From NCBI GenBank assembly GCA_031421635.1, contig JANOPA010000001.1, forward strand, positions 53,320 through 117,319: DNA of 64,000 nt, in the 5' to 3' direction. The notes below the pieces were generated by a model that was not told the origin of the DNA, ran no database searches, and was given only the letters and a program-made list of their open reading frames with translations. The DNA comes from JAPOKJ01 sp031421635. Its GTDB lineage: Bacteria > Pseudomonadota > Gammaproteobacteria > Burkholderiales > Burkholderiaceae_E. This document shows positions 9,205 through 20,198 of the stretch, one piece after another. A program made the position numbers and the translations under genes. How positions within the stretch are numbered: position 1 is the first letter of the stretch; the number at the start of each line of letters is the position of its first letter.

Positions 9205-10170
9205 TTAGTCCGGTTTAATATTGCCTTCACGCACAACCTTACCCCATTTGACGATTTCTGTTTTTACGTAGTCGCCAAACTGTTGCGAGGTGCCGCCAAC
9301 CGGTTCGAAGGCCATAGCGCTCAGGCGCTCGCGAACATCGGGACTCTGTAACATTTGATTGATTGCGTCATTAATTCTTTGAATGATCGCAGTAGGTGTG
9401 CCGGTTGGCGCGAAGATACCTATCCAAGTGTCATCACTGCTGCCTGGAAAGCCAGCCTCTTCGAAGGTTGGCACATCCGGTAAGGCTGCAACCCGTTTGG
9501 CGCTCGAGATCGCTAGGGGCCGCAATCGCCCACTCTTAATAAAAGGCAACGGGGTTGAGAGCGCACCAGCACCCACCTGAAGCTCCCCTCCGACCACGGC
9601 CGCAATGGCTGGTGCGGCGCCCCGATAGTGGATTGCAGGCATGTCGAGTTTGGCGCTGAGATTAAAGAGATTCTCGGCCGTGAGGTGCGGGGTGGTGCCG
9701 CTACCTGGACTCGCGAAGGAAAGTTTGCCGGACTTCGCTAACACCAGTAGTTCAGCCAGCGTTTTAGCCGGAAGGCTGGGATTCACAAAAATAAGATTGG
9801 CTTGTTTGGCGACGACTCCCACCGGAACAAAATCGCGCTCGGCATCGTAACCACTTTTGGGCGATAAAGTGACATTCACCGCAAAGGCTGAAGTTGTCAG
9901 CAGAAAGGTGTAGCCGTCCGGCGCCGACTTTGCAACGACGGCTGCACCTAGGTTCCCACCGGCTCCGCCGCGGTTGTCGATCAAGACGGGCTGGCCAAGA
10001 ATCTCGGACAGCTTTTGTCCCGCGAGTCTGCCGATCATGTCCGCAGGGCCGGCCGGTACGAAGGGGATGACTATTCGAATGGGTTTGCTCGGATAATTTT
10101 GCGCGTTGGCTGGAGCGGGCAGGAGCACAACCAAGCCGACGGCGAAGAGAAGGCGAGCAACAATATTCAC
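9205..10170 (-). CDS. Bug-family (TctC-like) tripartite tricarboxylate transporter substrate-binding protein
   Basis: This is a periplasmic receptor for a small carboxylate or related ligand. The 321-residue product has a cleavable signal peptide (hydrophobic core then PANAQ) followed by the family opening YPSKPIRIVIPFVPAGPAD. The remaining Bug motifs are VIDNRGGAGGNLGAA-like, KSAPDGYT, SPGSGTTPHL and the C-terminal Gly-Thr-Pro segment. The start is set at a GTG (10168-10170) because a GAGGGA ribosome-binding site sits about 8 bases upstream and the signal peptide begins there; the longer upstream frame would put about 22 extra residues ahead of it. No TctA or TctB permease gene is present in the window, as is common for orphan Bug proteins. 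Confidence 0.92.
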   Translation of the reverse strand: MNIVARLLFAVGLVVLLPAPANAQNYPSKPIRIVIPFVPAGPADMIGRLAGQKLSEILGQPVLIDNRGGAGGNLGAAVVAKSAPDGYTFLLTTSAFAVNVTLSPKSGYDAERDFVPVGVVAKQANLIFVNPSLPAKTLAELLVLAKSGKLSFASPGSGTTPHLTAENLFNLSAKLDMPAIHYRGAAPAIAAVVGGELQVGAGALSTPLPFIKSGRLRPLAISSAKRVAALPDVPTFEEAGFPGSSDDTWIGIFAPTGTPTAIIQRINDAINQMLQSPDVRERLSAMAFEPVGGTSQQFGDYVKTEIVKWGKVVREGNIKPD

Positions 10171-10384
10171 ATTAGTTCCCTCAAGGTTAGGACCGATGGT
10201 AGCGTAACGAAAGTCTATTGTAGGTAGGCGTTCCATTGAAACAGCACGGGCACATCAATGAGCGTTGGGGTCATAATCCTGAGAGGAAAAGTTGAGCGAG
10301 CCAGTGGCTTGATTTTATGAGGTTACTCACCACCCTTGGCTCTTCCGTTGCTCGACCGCGATACTCTACACAAGGATCCGTATC

Positions 10385-11167
10385 ATGAAACTAGACTCTT
10401 CGCTTGCCGCCGTCATCACCGGAGGCGCCTCTGGACTCGGGGCAGCCACTGCGCGCAAGCTGGCTTCTCAGGGCGTGAAAGTTGCACTGTTCGATTTGAA
10501 CGAGGAGCTTGGAGCGGCCTTGGCCAGTGAGATCGGAGGCACCTTTTGCAAAGTGGATGTGCGTAGCGACAGTGAGGTAGATCAAGCCTTCGCCAAGGCA
10601 CGTGAAGCTCATGGGCAAGAACGCATCCTCGTCAATTGTGCCGGTCTGGGCAAATCGGGCAAGACGGCAAGTCGCGATAAAGGCACCGGTGAAATTCGCC
10701 ATTACCCGCTTGAAGACTTTGATCGCATTATTCAGATTAATTTGATCGGTACCTTTCGGTGTATCGCGAAATCGACTGCGGGCATGTTGCTTTTGCCGAT
10801 GCTAAGTTCAGGTGATCGCGGTGTGGTGATAAACACTGCGTCGGTTGCGGCGCAGGACGGGCAAATGGGGCAAGCTGCTTACGCGGCTGCTAAAGCTGGC
10901 ATCGTAGGTATGACCCTTCCTATCGCGCGAGATTTTGGAAACGACGGCATTCGGATCAACACCATTCTGCCTGGCATCTTTGATACGCCGCTGATGAATC
11001 GGGCACCGGAGCATGTCAAAGTGAGCCTGGCGGCGTCAGTGCCGTTCCCTAAGCGCTTTGGCAGTCCCGAGGAGTACGCTTCTCTGGTCGAGCATATGAT
11101 CACTAATGGGTACTTCAACGGTGAGAGCGTCCGACTTGACGGCGCGATCCGAATGGCACCGCGCTGA
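10385..11167 (+). CDS. SDR-family 3-hydroxyacyl-CoA dehydrogenase (HSD17B10-like)
   Basis: This is an NAD-dependent short-chain dehydrogenase of 260 residues. The nucleotide motif TGGASGLGAAT lies near residues 13-23, the catalytic Ser in NTASVAAQ near 143, and the YAAAK catalytic pair near 157-161. The C-terminal block GIFDTPLMNR...VPFPKRFGSPEEYASLV...VRLDGAIRMAP closely resembles type II 3-hydroxyacyl-CoA dehydrogenase (17-beta-HSD10), so a beta-oxidation-type 3-hydroxyacyl-CoA substrate is likely. That is inferred from resemblance. The gene lies 58 bp upstream of a CoA-transferase on the same strand, so the two may form a transcription unit in acyl-CoA catabolism. Confidence 0.9.
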   Translation: MKLDSSLAAVITGGASGLGAATARKLASQGVKVALFDLNEELGAALASEIGGTFCKVDVRSDSEVDQAFAKAREAHGQERILVNCAGLGKSGKTASRDKGTGEIRHYPLEDFDRIIQINLIGTFRCIAKSTAGMLLLPMLSSGDRGVVINTASVAAQDGQMGQAAYAAAKAGIVGMTLPIARDFGNDGIRINTILPGIFDTPLMNRAPEHVKVSLAASVPFPKRFGSPEEYASLVEHMITNGYFNGESVRLDGAIRMAPR

Positions 11168-11225
11168 GGCCTGCCCACGTCGAAATCGAACTGAAGCTTA
11201 AAGCAGAATCATTTAAAGTGAAGCC

Positions 11226-12491
11226 ATGACCATGAGCCCTACCTCCTCGCAAGACTCTTCTGAGATCAGTGGGCCCCTGCGGGGTATACGAGTGCTCGAT
11301 TTGTCACGCGTACTAGCCGCACCTTGGTGCATGCAAAACCTCGGTGACTTGGGCGCCGATATTGTCAAAATTGAACGGCCGGTGACGGGTGATGAGTCGC
11401 GCCACTGGGGCCCCCCGTTTTTCAAAGACGCCGACGGCAAGGACACCCGTGAGTCCGCCTACTATATGTCTTTCAATCGTAACAAGCGTTCGGTGGCGAT
11501 CGACATGACCAGGCCGGAAGGGCAGGCGCTGATCCGCAAGCTTGCCGAAGATGCCGATATTTGCATTGAGAATTTCAAGGTGGGCGATTTGGCCCGTTAT
11601 GGCTTGGACTATGCGGCGTTGTCGAAAGTGAATCCAAAGCTCATTTATTGTTCGGTGACCGGCTTTGGTCAAGATGGTCCATATGCTGAGCGACCAGGCT
11701 ACGACTATTTGTTTCAGGGCATTGGTGGCTTGATGAGTGTGACAGGCGAGCGCGATGATCTTCCCGGTGGTGGGCCGCAACGTATCGGCGTTTCTATCGT
11801 TGATTTGTTTACAGGAATGTATGCGACGGTTTCTATACTGGCCGCCTTGCATCACCGCGACATGACTGGAGAGGGCCAGCACATTGACGTGTCGCTACTC
11901 GGATCTGTAATGGCGATGAGTTCCGGCTCGCTAGGCAGTTATATGATTGGCGGCAAGGTGCCGGTGCGCACAGGTAATGTATCGCCGGTGATCATGCCTT
12001 ATGGCGTTTTTCCTTGCTCGGATGGCCCGATTATCGTGGCCAGTGCCAACCAGGGCCAGTTCGTTGCATTTTGTATTGCTCTGGGGCATCCAGAATGGGC
12101 GACCGACTCGCGCTTCGTGACGAATGCAGCGCGAGTCGCCAATCAAGAAACCTTGAATGCATTGTTCGGACAGGTGATGGTCAAGCGCTCACGCGCCGAA
12201 TGGGATGCCATCCTATTGGCGGCTGGTGTGCCCGCTGGGCCTATCAACAATTATGCGCAAGCGCTTGAGCACCCCCAGGTTCAGCATCTGAAAACCCGCA
12301 TTGCCGTGCCTCATCCGCTCGGCGTGGACGCCCCAGGGGTTGCCAATCCCATGCGCTTTTCCAAAACAAAGGTGAGCTATCGTCGCCCACCGCCAGGGCT
12401 CGGAGAGCATACCCTTGAGGTGCTTCGCGAGGCGGGTCTCGATGAAAAAGCCATCCAGGCGCTCGTCCTGTCCGGTGCCATTCCTGGGTAA
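11226..12491 (+). CDS. CaiB/BaiF class III CoA-transferase
   Basis: This enzyme moves CoA between carboxylic acids, usually from succinyl-CoA or another acyl-CoA to an organic acid. The 421-residue product starts the fold with GIRVLDLSRVLAAPWC and continues with GADIVKIE and NRNKRSVAIDM. The predicted catalytic Asp is in VSIVDLFTGMYAT, equivalent to Asp169 of formyl-CoA transferase. The family glycine-rich segment near FGQDGPYAERPGYD is present. Two ATGs (11226 and 11232) are possible, and the first is used here. It follows the HSD17B10-like dehydrogenase, so it probably activates an acid whose CoA ester enters beta-oxidation. The substrate is unknown. Confidence 0.93.
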   Translation: MTMSPTSSQDSSEISGPLRGIRVLDLSRVLAAPWCMQNLGDLGADIVKIERPVTGDESRHWGPPFFKDADGKDTRESAYYMSFNRNKRSVAIDMTRPEGQALIRKLAEDADICIENFKVGDLARYGLDYAALSKVNPKLIYCSVTGFGQDGPYAERPGYDYLFQGIGGLMSVTGERDDLPGGGPQRIGVSIVDLFTGMYATVSILAALHHRDMTGEGQHIDVSLLGSVMAMSSGSLGSYMIGGKVPVRTGNVSPVIMPYGVFPCSDGPIIVASANQGQFVAFCIALGHPEWATDSRFVTNAARVANQETLNALFGQVMVKRSRAEWDAILLAAGVPAGPINNYAQALEHPQVQHLKTRIAVPHPLGVDAPGVANPMRFSKTKVSYRRPPPGLGEHTLEVLREAGLDEKAIQALVLSGAIPG

Positions 12492-12717
12492 GCGTGATGT
12501 CTTGAAGCGCGGGCACTGTACGGCGCATAACAAAGCTTGACCGCAGGGTGAGCCGTTGCGCCAGTGAGGGCTGCCGTCCAGCAGTTCAAGATCGACGCGA
12601 GATGCTGAGCCGATCTTTAATCTAGGGATACTCATTGCAGCGAGTAATTGGGCCGGGTTTGAGTCATTTTAAGGTCTTCCGCTCAGCTCGTCTGCCGAAT
12701 CATCCCAGGGGAACCTT

Positions 12718-13689
12718 ATGAACACGCAAACCTTCCGCCTTGTTACGCGCTCTGATTTTGATGGACTGGTGTGTGCCGTCCTACTGAAAGAGCTTGGACT
12801 CATCAAAGAGATTCTTTTCGTTCATCCCAAGGACATGCAGGACGGCAAGATTGCCATCACTGATAACGACATCACGACCAACCTGCCCTATGTGGCAGCG
12901 GCTCATCTAGCGTTTGATCATCACCTGTCCGAGACGATCCGTAATACAGGGGAGCGGGCCAATCACATTATTGATCCCTCGGCCCCTTCGGCCGCCAGGG
13001 TTGTATTTGACTACTATGGCGGCAAAAAGCGATTCCCGACCATCTCGGATGACATGATGGCTGCGGTTGATCAAGCCGACAGTGCCCAGTACTCCTTGGA
13101 TGACATTTTGCAGCCCAAGCAATGGACCTTGCTTAATTACTTGATGGATGCCCGTACTGGCCTTGGCCGTTTTCGGGATTTTCGGGTTTCGAACTACCAA
13201 CTAATGATGGAGTTAATCGATTGCTGTCAGACGATGAGCATCGAACAGATTTTGGCGCTGCCGGACGTGAAGGAAAGGAGCGACCTATTTGCGGAACACC
13301 GTGCACTCGCTGAGGCGCAAATACGTCGCTGCTCGACCAGTCATGGGCCGACCGTAGTTTTGGACCTGCGCGACGAAGACATCATCTATGCGGCCAACCG
13401 TTTCTTAATTTATGCATTGTTCCCTCAGTGCACCTTGTCAATCCATGTACTTTGGGGGCTACGCAAACAAAATACCGTTTTCGCCATGGGCAAATCGATT
13501 CTTGATCGCTCATCGCCACTAAACGTTGGGGACTTATGCTTGAAATATGCTGGCGGTGGTCATCAGGCGGCGGGGACTTGCCAGATTGAAAATGCTTGGG
13601 CAGAAAGAAGTTTGAGTGACGTATTGAGCTTGATTTCGGCCGATCAAAACAAAGCTTTGGAAAATTCGACTACGACCGCCTTGGCGTAA
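12718..13689 (+). CDS. DHH-family phosphoesterase (exopolyphosphatase-like)
   Basis: The 323-residue protein belongs to the DHH/DHHA1 superfamily of metal-dependent phosphoesterases, which includes RecJ, nano-RNases, GdpP and some exopolyphosphatases. The motif SDFDGLVCA lies at residues 12-20 and the signature DHH at 67-69. A third metal-ligand region is near AAVDQADS. The C-terminal DHHA1 motif is GGGHQAAGTCQ near 281-291. The spacing suits stand-alone exopolyphosphatase-like or oligoribonuclease-like members rather than RecJ. The substrate (polyphosphate, short RNA or cyclic-dinucleotide product) cannot be decided from sequence alone. It has a good ribosome-binding site (AGGGGAA) and seems to be monocistronic. 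Confidence 0.82.
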   Translation: MNTQTFRLVTRSDFDGLVCAVLLKELGLIKEILFVHPKDMQDGKIAITDNDITTNLPYVAAAHLAFDHHLSETIRNTGERANHIIDPSAPSAARVVFDYYGGKKRFPTISDDMMAAVDQADSAQYSLDDILQPKQWTLLNYLMDARTGLGRFRDFRVSNYQLMMELIDCCQTMSIEQILALPDVKERSDLFAEHRALAEAQIRRCSTSHGPTVVLDLRDEDIIYAANRFLIYALFPQCTLSIHVLWGLRKQNTVFAMGKSILDRSSPLNVGDLCLKYAGGGHQAAGTCQIENAWAERSLSDVLSLISADQNKALENSTTTALA

Positions 13690-13909
13690 TCGGGCTGCTT
13701 TCAGCTTAATGCCTTGTGGCCTGAGGCGGCTCGCGAGGCCGCATGCTGCGTCGCATCAATACTCGCCAGCATTCCCCTCTGGTGACACGGTCTCTTTGAA
13801 AATTTGTAAGATTTCTGTAAGGACTTTCACTTAACCTGTGGAGTCAAAATAATATTCCGGTAAGTTCATCAGCCTAGGCGATATTATGAGGGATAAAGAA
13901 GGAGACTAA

Positions 13910-15892
<1,983 letters not shown>

Positions 15893-15906
15893 GGACGAAC
15901 CCTGTC

Positions 15907-16182
15907 ATGGGTATCTTCCTGAGCTATGTCTACACGCTTTGCGCCTTTGCCGCTTTGTTGCTGCTCGGCCAAGGCGCTGTTTACATGCTGAGTTTTGGAC
16001 GCCATCAGACCAATGCAGTCTACGGTTTGTTGCGCTTTTTGACCCGCCCGGTGACCATGGTGGTGCGGCATATTACGCCTGCAAAAGTGTCCGATCAGCA
16101 TGTACCGGTGGTGGCCTTTTTTCTTCTTCTCTGGATTTGCGCCTGCTTTGCGGTCTTTTTGCCGCGCATCATGAAAACCTAA
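15907..16182 (+). CDS. Small membrane protein of unknown function downstream of acs
   Basis: The 91-residue protein has two clear hydrophobic segments, about residues 5-25 (YVYTLCAFAALLLLGQGAVY) and 62-84 (VVAFFLLLWICACFAVFLP). A basic segment with LLRFLTRPVTMVVRHITP links them. No enzymatic motif is visible. It starts 14 bp after acs and ends 12 bp before the TPR gene, so it belongs to the acetate operon. Its composition and the operon's conservation pattern suggest a real gene, possibly an accessory membrane factor for the symporter. I do not recognise the family. Confidence 0.75.
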   Translation: MGIFLSYVYTLCAFAALLLLGQGAVYMLSFGRHQTNAVYGLLRFLTRPVTMVVRHITPAKVSDQHVPVVAFFLLLWICACFAVFLPRIMKT

Positions 16183-16194
16183 GGAACTACTTCA

Positions 16195-16773
16195 GTGAGT
16201 TTCTTCTCGGTGTGGTACCAAAAGCAAATCGCCATCGCGGCCCTATTGTTTAAGAAACCTGAGATTGCAATTTCTTGTTGGGCGCGGATTCTCGAGATCA
16301 GGCCAGGTGACACCCAAGCCTTGAGTGCCCTTGCTCATTTACACGCTGAACAGGGACACAAAGCCAAGGCGATGAGCATTTTGGAACAGCTCGTCAAGCA
16401 AGCACCACAGCTTTCTTTTAACTGGTTCAATCTCGGCTTCTTACAGCAAGAGAGCGACCAGCATGAGCTTGCCTTGCACTCCTTCGATCAGGCGATAACG
16501 CGCGATGAAAAGTCTGATCGCGCTTTTTACGGCAAAGCACTTTCCTTGATCAAGCTCGGTCGCGTTGAAGAGGCGGTTCCGGTACTCATAAAAAACACTG
16601 AACTGCAACCGATGAGCCCTTATGGTTGGTACCAACTGGCTCATGCCTATCATCGCCTCGATGAAAAAGATCGCGTTGCTAAGGTCATTCGACGACTCGC
16701 GGCGTTTGAACCTGAAGTAGCCTGGCAACTTGAGCGCGAAACCGGACTGATTCCGAATTCGGCAAAGTTTTAA
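16195..16773 (+). CDS. TPR-repeat protein in the acetate operon
   Basis: The 192-residue protein starts at a GTG, with AAGGAAC as ribosome-binding site, and is built mainly of tetratricopeptide helices. Repeats are visible at about residues 22-55 (SCWARILEIRPGDTQALSAL), 57-90, 91-124 (LGFLQQESDQHELALHSFDQ) and 125-160. TPR proteins are protein-interaction scaffolds. No export signal is obvious; the first 20 residues contain a short hydrophobic run (KQIAIAALLF) that could associate with a membrane. Its position between a small membrane protein and the symporter subunits suggests a role in assembling or regulating transport. That is inference. Confidence 0.78.
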   Translation: MSFFSVWYQKQIAIAALLFKKPEIAISCWARILEIRPGDTQALSALAHLHAEQGHKAKAMSILEQLVKQAPQLSFNWFNLGFLQQESDQHELALHSFDQAITRDEKSDRAFYGKALSLIKLGRVEEAVPVLIKNTELQPMSPYGWYQLAHAYHRLDEKDRVAKVIRRLAAFEPEVAWQLERETGLIPNSAKF

Positions 16774-16818
16774 TCTATCGTGGGACTCTGTCCTCTTTAA
16801 CGGGAATTTGGAGACAAA

Positions 16819-17082
16819 ATGCCACTGTCTGCAAGGCACCAGGAATACTGGAAAAAGACTTTGCGTATCACAGCCATCTTGATGGTAGTTTGGTTTGTAG
16901 TGACCTATGTCATTAGCTACTACGCCCGCGAGCTCAATTTTGATTTTTTTGGATGGCCGTTTTCATTCTATATGGGCGCACAAGGCTCATTAATCATCTA
17001 CTGTTTAATCATCATGTACTACGCTTGGTATATGAATAATTTGGACAAAGAATATGGCGTTGATGAAGAGGAGATCGAATGA
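16819..17082 (+). CDS. DUF4212 small subunit of a sodium/solute symporter
   Basis: The 87-residue membrane protein has two hydrophobic helices (about 17-38 and 55-75) and the family-typical opening HQEYWKKTLRIT with the ending MNNLDKEYGVDEEE. DUF4212 proteins are encoded immediately before acetate/solute symporters of the SSS family and are regarded as a small partner subunit. The stop overlaps the next start (ATGA at 17079-17082), which indicates translational coupling and close to one-to-one production with the transporter. The ribosome-binding site is GGAGAC. Confidence 0.9.
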   Translation: MPLSARHQEYWKKTLRITAILMVVWFVVTYVISYYARELNFDFFGWPFSFYMGAQGSLIIYCLIIMYYAWYMNNLDKEYGVDEEEIE

Positions 17083-19160
17083 AATCTCCCGTTCAATCTC
17101 AAAAGTCCTTCGTTTCACAGCTAAAAAAGGTCTACACCTGGTACACGGGGGGCTTTATTGCCTTCGTACTTATCTTGGGTGTACTCGAGCAAATGGGCCT
17201 GCCAAGGGTCACCATGGGTTACGTGTTCATGGCGGCGACCATTCTGCTTTACGCCGGTATTGGGGTGATGAGCCGTACCAGCGATGCAGACGAATACTAT
17301 GTTGCGGGCCGCCGAGTTCCCGCCATGTTCAACGGCATGGCCACGGGCGCAGACTGGATGTCGGCGGCGTCTTTCATCGGCATGGCTGGAGGTCTTTATT
17401 TGCAGGGCTATTCTGGCTTGGCCTTTATTATGGGCTGGACCGGTGGCTATGTGCTTGTGGCCCTCTTTTTGGCTCCATTCCTTCGTAAATTCGGTCAGTT
17501 CACAATCCCGGATTTTCTCGGTGCGCGCTACGGCGGTAATGTGCCTCGTTTCGTGGGTATTGTCATTGCCATTATTTGCTCCTTCACTTATGTTGTTGCG
17601 CAGATTTACGGCGTCGGCTTAATTACCACTCGATTGACCGGTGTGGACTTAACGGTCGGCATTTTCTTAGGCCTGACCGGCATCTTGGTCTGCTCCTTCC
17701 TGGGCGGCATGAAAGCCGTAACATGGACTCAGGTTGCGCAGTACATCATCTTGATTATTGCCTACCTAATCCCTGTCATTTGGCTCTCGGTGAAACAAAC
17801 CGGTATACCTATCCCTCAACTGATCTATGGCTCTCAACTTCAAAAAGTCACTGCTTTGGAAGACAAGCTTCTCAAAGATCCGAAAGAACTCGAAGTACGT
17901 AAGATCTTCTCGGATCGTGCCGACGCTGCTGCTGCAAAGTTGAGGGATGTGCCAAAAGCCTTTGCCGATGGTAAGTTTGCACTTGAAACTGCTGTGACCG
18001 ATGCGAAGGCAGACCCTTCTCCCGATACCGCGAAAGTAAGGGCTGCGGAAGAGGCTTTGAGCAAGTATCCAAAGGATGAAGCTGTTGCCAAGGCCGCATG
18101 GGGTAGGGAATCGAGTCTTAAAGCCCGCTCCGGTCCACCTCTACGTCACGGGGAGGCATTCCCCGCGAACGATGAGAAGGGTCGTGATATCGCTCGTAAG
18201 AACTTCTTAGCCCTCGTGTTCTGTCTCATGGTGGGTACGGCTGCTTTGCCACACATCCTGATGCGCTACTACACCACCCCTTCGGTAAGGGATGCTAGAA
18301 GCTCGGTAACTTGGTCACTGTTCTTTATCTTCTTGTTGTACTTTACAGCGCCGGCTTTGGCAGTGCTAGTGAAGTTCGTGGTCTACAACGACGTGGTCGG
18401 ATCATCCTTCGCTAGCTTGCCTGCTTGGGTCCAAGCCTGGACGAAGGTTGACCCAACGCTTCTTTCTTTAACGGACATCAATAAGGACGGTATCGTGCAG
18501 TTGGCGGAAATTGCGATTGGTCAGGACATTGTGGTCTTGGCCACGCCTGAGATTGCGGGACTACCGTATGTCGTGTCGGGCATGGTAGCGGCGGGTGGCT
18601 TGGCAGCGGCGTTGTCCACCGCTGACGGACTCTTGCTCACCATCGCCAACGCGCTGTCTCATGACCTCTATTACAAAATGATCGATCCTAATGCTCCAAC
18701 TGCTCGGCGCGTGGTCATTTCGAAAGTCTTGTTGTTGATTGTTGCGGTCCTGGCGGCATTGGTGGCAGCGCAAAAGCCAGCAGACATCTTGTTTTTGGTT
18801 TCCGCAGCATTCTCCTTGGCAGCAGCCGGATTCTTCCCGGCACTCGTGCTTGGAATTTTCTGGAAACGGACGACCGGCATCGCTGCAACCTTGGGCATGT
18901 TGGCGGGCTTCCTCACCACAATTTTTTACATGGCTAAAACGCAACCTTGGTTGCGCGAAGTGTTCTTTGGCATTTCAAAAAGCGTGCCGGTGCATGCAAG
19001 CGATTTGTGGTGGGACATTCTACCGATCTCGGCAGGTCTGTTCGGGGTGCCGATTGGCTTCTTGGTGATTATTATCGTGACCATGATTACGCCGGCACCC
19101 TCTAAAACGACGCAGGTGTTCGTCGAAGGTCTTCGCTATCCCAACCTTAGGGCGGCCTAG
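17079..19160 (+). CDS. Sodium/solute symporter (acetate-type, VC_2705 subfamily)
   Basis: This is a secondary transporter of the SSS family, probably importing acetate or a related monocarboxylate with sodium. The product is 693 residues with about 13 hydrophobic helices. Family features include DEYYVAGRRVPAMFNGMATGADWMS near residues 70-90 and the later segment ALSTADGLLLTIANALSHDLYY. An unusually long, charged Ala/Lys/Asp-rich insertion of about 120 residues (about 245-365) lies in the loop before the KNFLALVFCLMVGTAALPH helix. It makes the protein about 130 residues longer than ActP. Placement behind acs and the DUF4212 gene supports acetate transport. Confidence 0.9.
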   Translation: MKSPVQSQKSFVSQLKKVYTWYTGGFIAFVLILGVLEQMGLPRVTMGYVFMAATILLYAGIGVMSRTSDADEYYVAGRRVPAMFNGMATGADWMSAASFIGMAGGLYLQGYSGLAFIMGWTGGYVLVALFLAPFLRKFGQFTIPDFLGARYGGNVPRFVGIVIAIICSFTYVVAQIYGVGLITTRLTGVDLTVGIFLGLTGILVCSFLGGMKAVTWTQVAQYIILIIAYLIPVIWLSVKQTGIPIPQLIYGSQLQKVTALEDKLLKDPKELEVRKIFSDRADAAAAKLRDVPKAFADGKFALETAVTDAKADPSPDTAKVRAAEEALSKYPKDEAVAKAAWGRESSLKARSGPPLRHGEAFPANDEKGRDIARKNFLALVFCLMVGTAALPHILMRYYTTPSVRDARSSVTWSLFFIFLLYFTAPALAVLVKFVVYNDVVGSSFASLPAWVQAWTKVDPTLLSLTDINKDGIVQLAEIAIGQDIVVLATPEIAGLPYVVSGMVAAGGLAAALSTADGLLLTIANALSHDLYYKMIDPNAPTARRVVISKVLLLIVAVLAALVAAQKPADILFLVSAAFSLAAAGFFPALVLGIFWKRTTGIAATLGMLAGFLTTIFYMAKTQPWLREVFFGISKSVPVHASDLWWDILPISAGLFGVPIGFLVIIIVTMITPAPSKTTQVFVEGLRYPNLRAA

Positions 19161-19193
19161 AGCCGCGTTTCACATTTATTGGAGTTCTCACCA

Positions 19194-20135
19194 GTGTTAC
19201 ATCCTCAAGCCCGAGCTTTGCTGAAGCTCATCGAAGACAGCAAAATGTCCCCTACTCACACCTTGCCGCCTGACATGGCGCGCAAGTTCTATTTGGAACG
19301 GCGCACGTTCAGCCAGCCCGCCACTCCCGCAGTGGCCTTGGTCGAGGACATGAAAGCAGAGGGGCCTCATGGAGCGATCGCCTTACGGCATTACCGGCCC
19401 GCCGCAAGTGCGGCCAACGCCGTGCTTCCCGTCTTGGTGTACTACCACGGCGGCGGCTGGGTGATTGGGGACTTGGATACCCATGATGTCTTGTGTCGGC
19501 AACTATGCAATGCCTCGGGTTGCAGCGTTATTGCGGTGGATTACCGACTTGCGCCTGAGGCTCGCTTTCCGGCCGCTTTCGATGATTGCCTCGCGGCAAC
19601 CTATTGGGTGGCGCGCGAGGCAAAAAATCTAAACATCGATGCTGCGCGCTTGGCAGTCGGCGGCGATAGCGCCGGTGGCAACCTAGCGGCGACCGTGGCC
19701 ATTGCTGCTCGTGACAAAGCCGATTTAAAAATTGCTTATCAGTTGTTGATTTATCCGGCAACAGATCAACGACCAGGCTTTCCCTCACGAGCGAGCAATG
19801 GCCAGGGTTATCTGCTCACCGCAGATACGATGAAGTACTTTCATGATCATTACATTACGGATCTGGCGATGGATCTCGACTGGCGCGCATCGCCTTTGCT
19901 TGCACCAAGCCTGGCCGGTTTGCCGCCAGCTCTCGTGCTCACCGCGGGGTTCGATCCTTTACTTGATGAAGGGATGGCCTACGCAAAAGCGCTGACCGAG
20001 GCAGGAAATAGAGCCAACTATATTTGCTTTCAACGCCAGATTCATGGCTTCATAACGATGGGTCGAGTCTTGGATGAAGCCAACACGGCTGTCGCCCTTT
20101 GTGGCGCCGAACTCCGCCGTGAGTTATTGCCTTAG
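19194..20135 (+). CDS. Alpha/beta hydrolase, hormone-sensitive-lipase family esterase
   Basis: The 313-residue protein is a carboxylesterase of family IV. The oxyanion-hole motif is YYHGGGW, the nucleophile elbow is GGDSAGGN, the acid residue is in GFDPLLDEG, and the catalytic His is in RQIHGF. The start is chosen at GTG 19194 because GGAG at 19181-19184 is correctly placed 9 bases upstream. A TTG at 19179 would add five residues and overlap that site. It follows the symporter by 33 bp and precedes an SDR gene, so it could release an acid or alcohol that the SDR then oxidises. No substrate can be assigned. Confidence 0.9.
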   Translation: MLHPQARALLKLIEDSKMSPTHTLPPDMARKFYLERRTFSQPATPAVALVEDMKAEGPHGAIALRHYRPAASAANAVLPVLVYYHGGGWVIGDLDTHDVLCRQLCNASGCSVIAVDYRLAPEARFPAAFDDCLAATYWVAREAKNLNIDAARLAVGGDSAGGNLAATVAIAARDKADLKIAYQLLIYPATDQRPGFPSRASNGQGYLLTADTMKYFHDHYITDLAMDLDWRASPLLAPSLAGLPPALVLTAGFDPLLDEGMAYAKALTEAGNRANYICFQRQIHGFITMGRVLDEANTAVALCGAELRRELLP

Positions 20136-20140
20136 TTGGT

Positions 20141-20178
20141 GCCGTAGTTACTGGCGAAGTTACTGCCGCAATTACGGC
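20141..20178 (+). repeat. Intercistronic inverted repeat between esterase and SDR
   Basis: The arms GCCGTAGTT (20141-20149) and AATTACGGC (20170-20178) pair with one G-T wobble around a 20-nt loop. There is no T-run after it, so an intrinsic terminator is unlikely. It could be an mRNA-processing or stability element between co-transcribed genes. Confidence 0.35.
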
Positions 20179-20198
20179 TTCAGAAAGGGCGACACATC

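Noticed and set aside
13715..13745. Possible terminator hairpin after the DHH gene (GCGGC...GCCGC)
   Set aside because: The stem is only about 5 bp with no T-run, so it does not meet the usual criteria for an intrinsic terminator.
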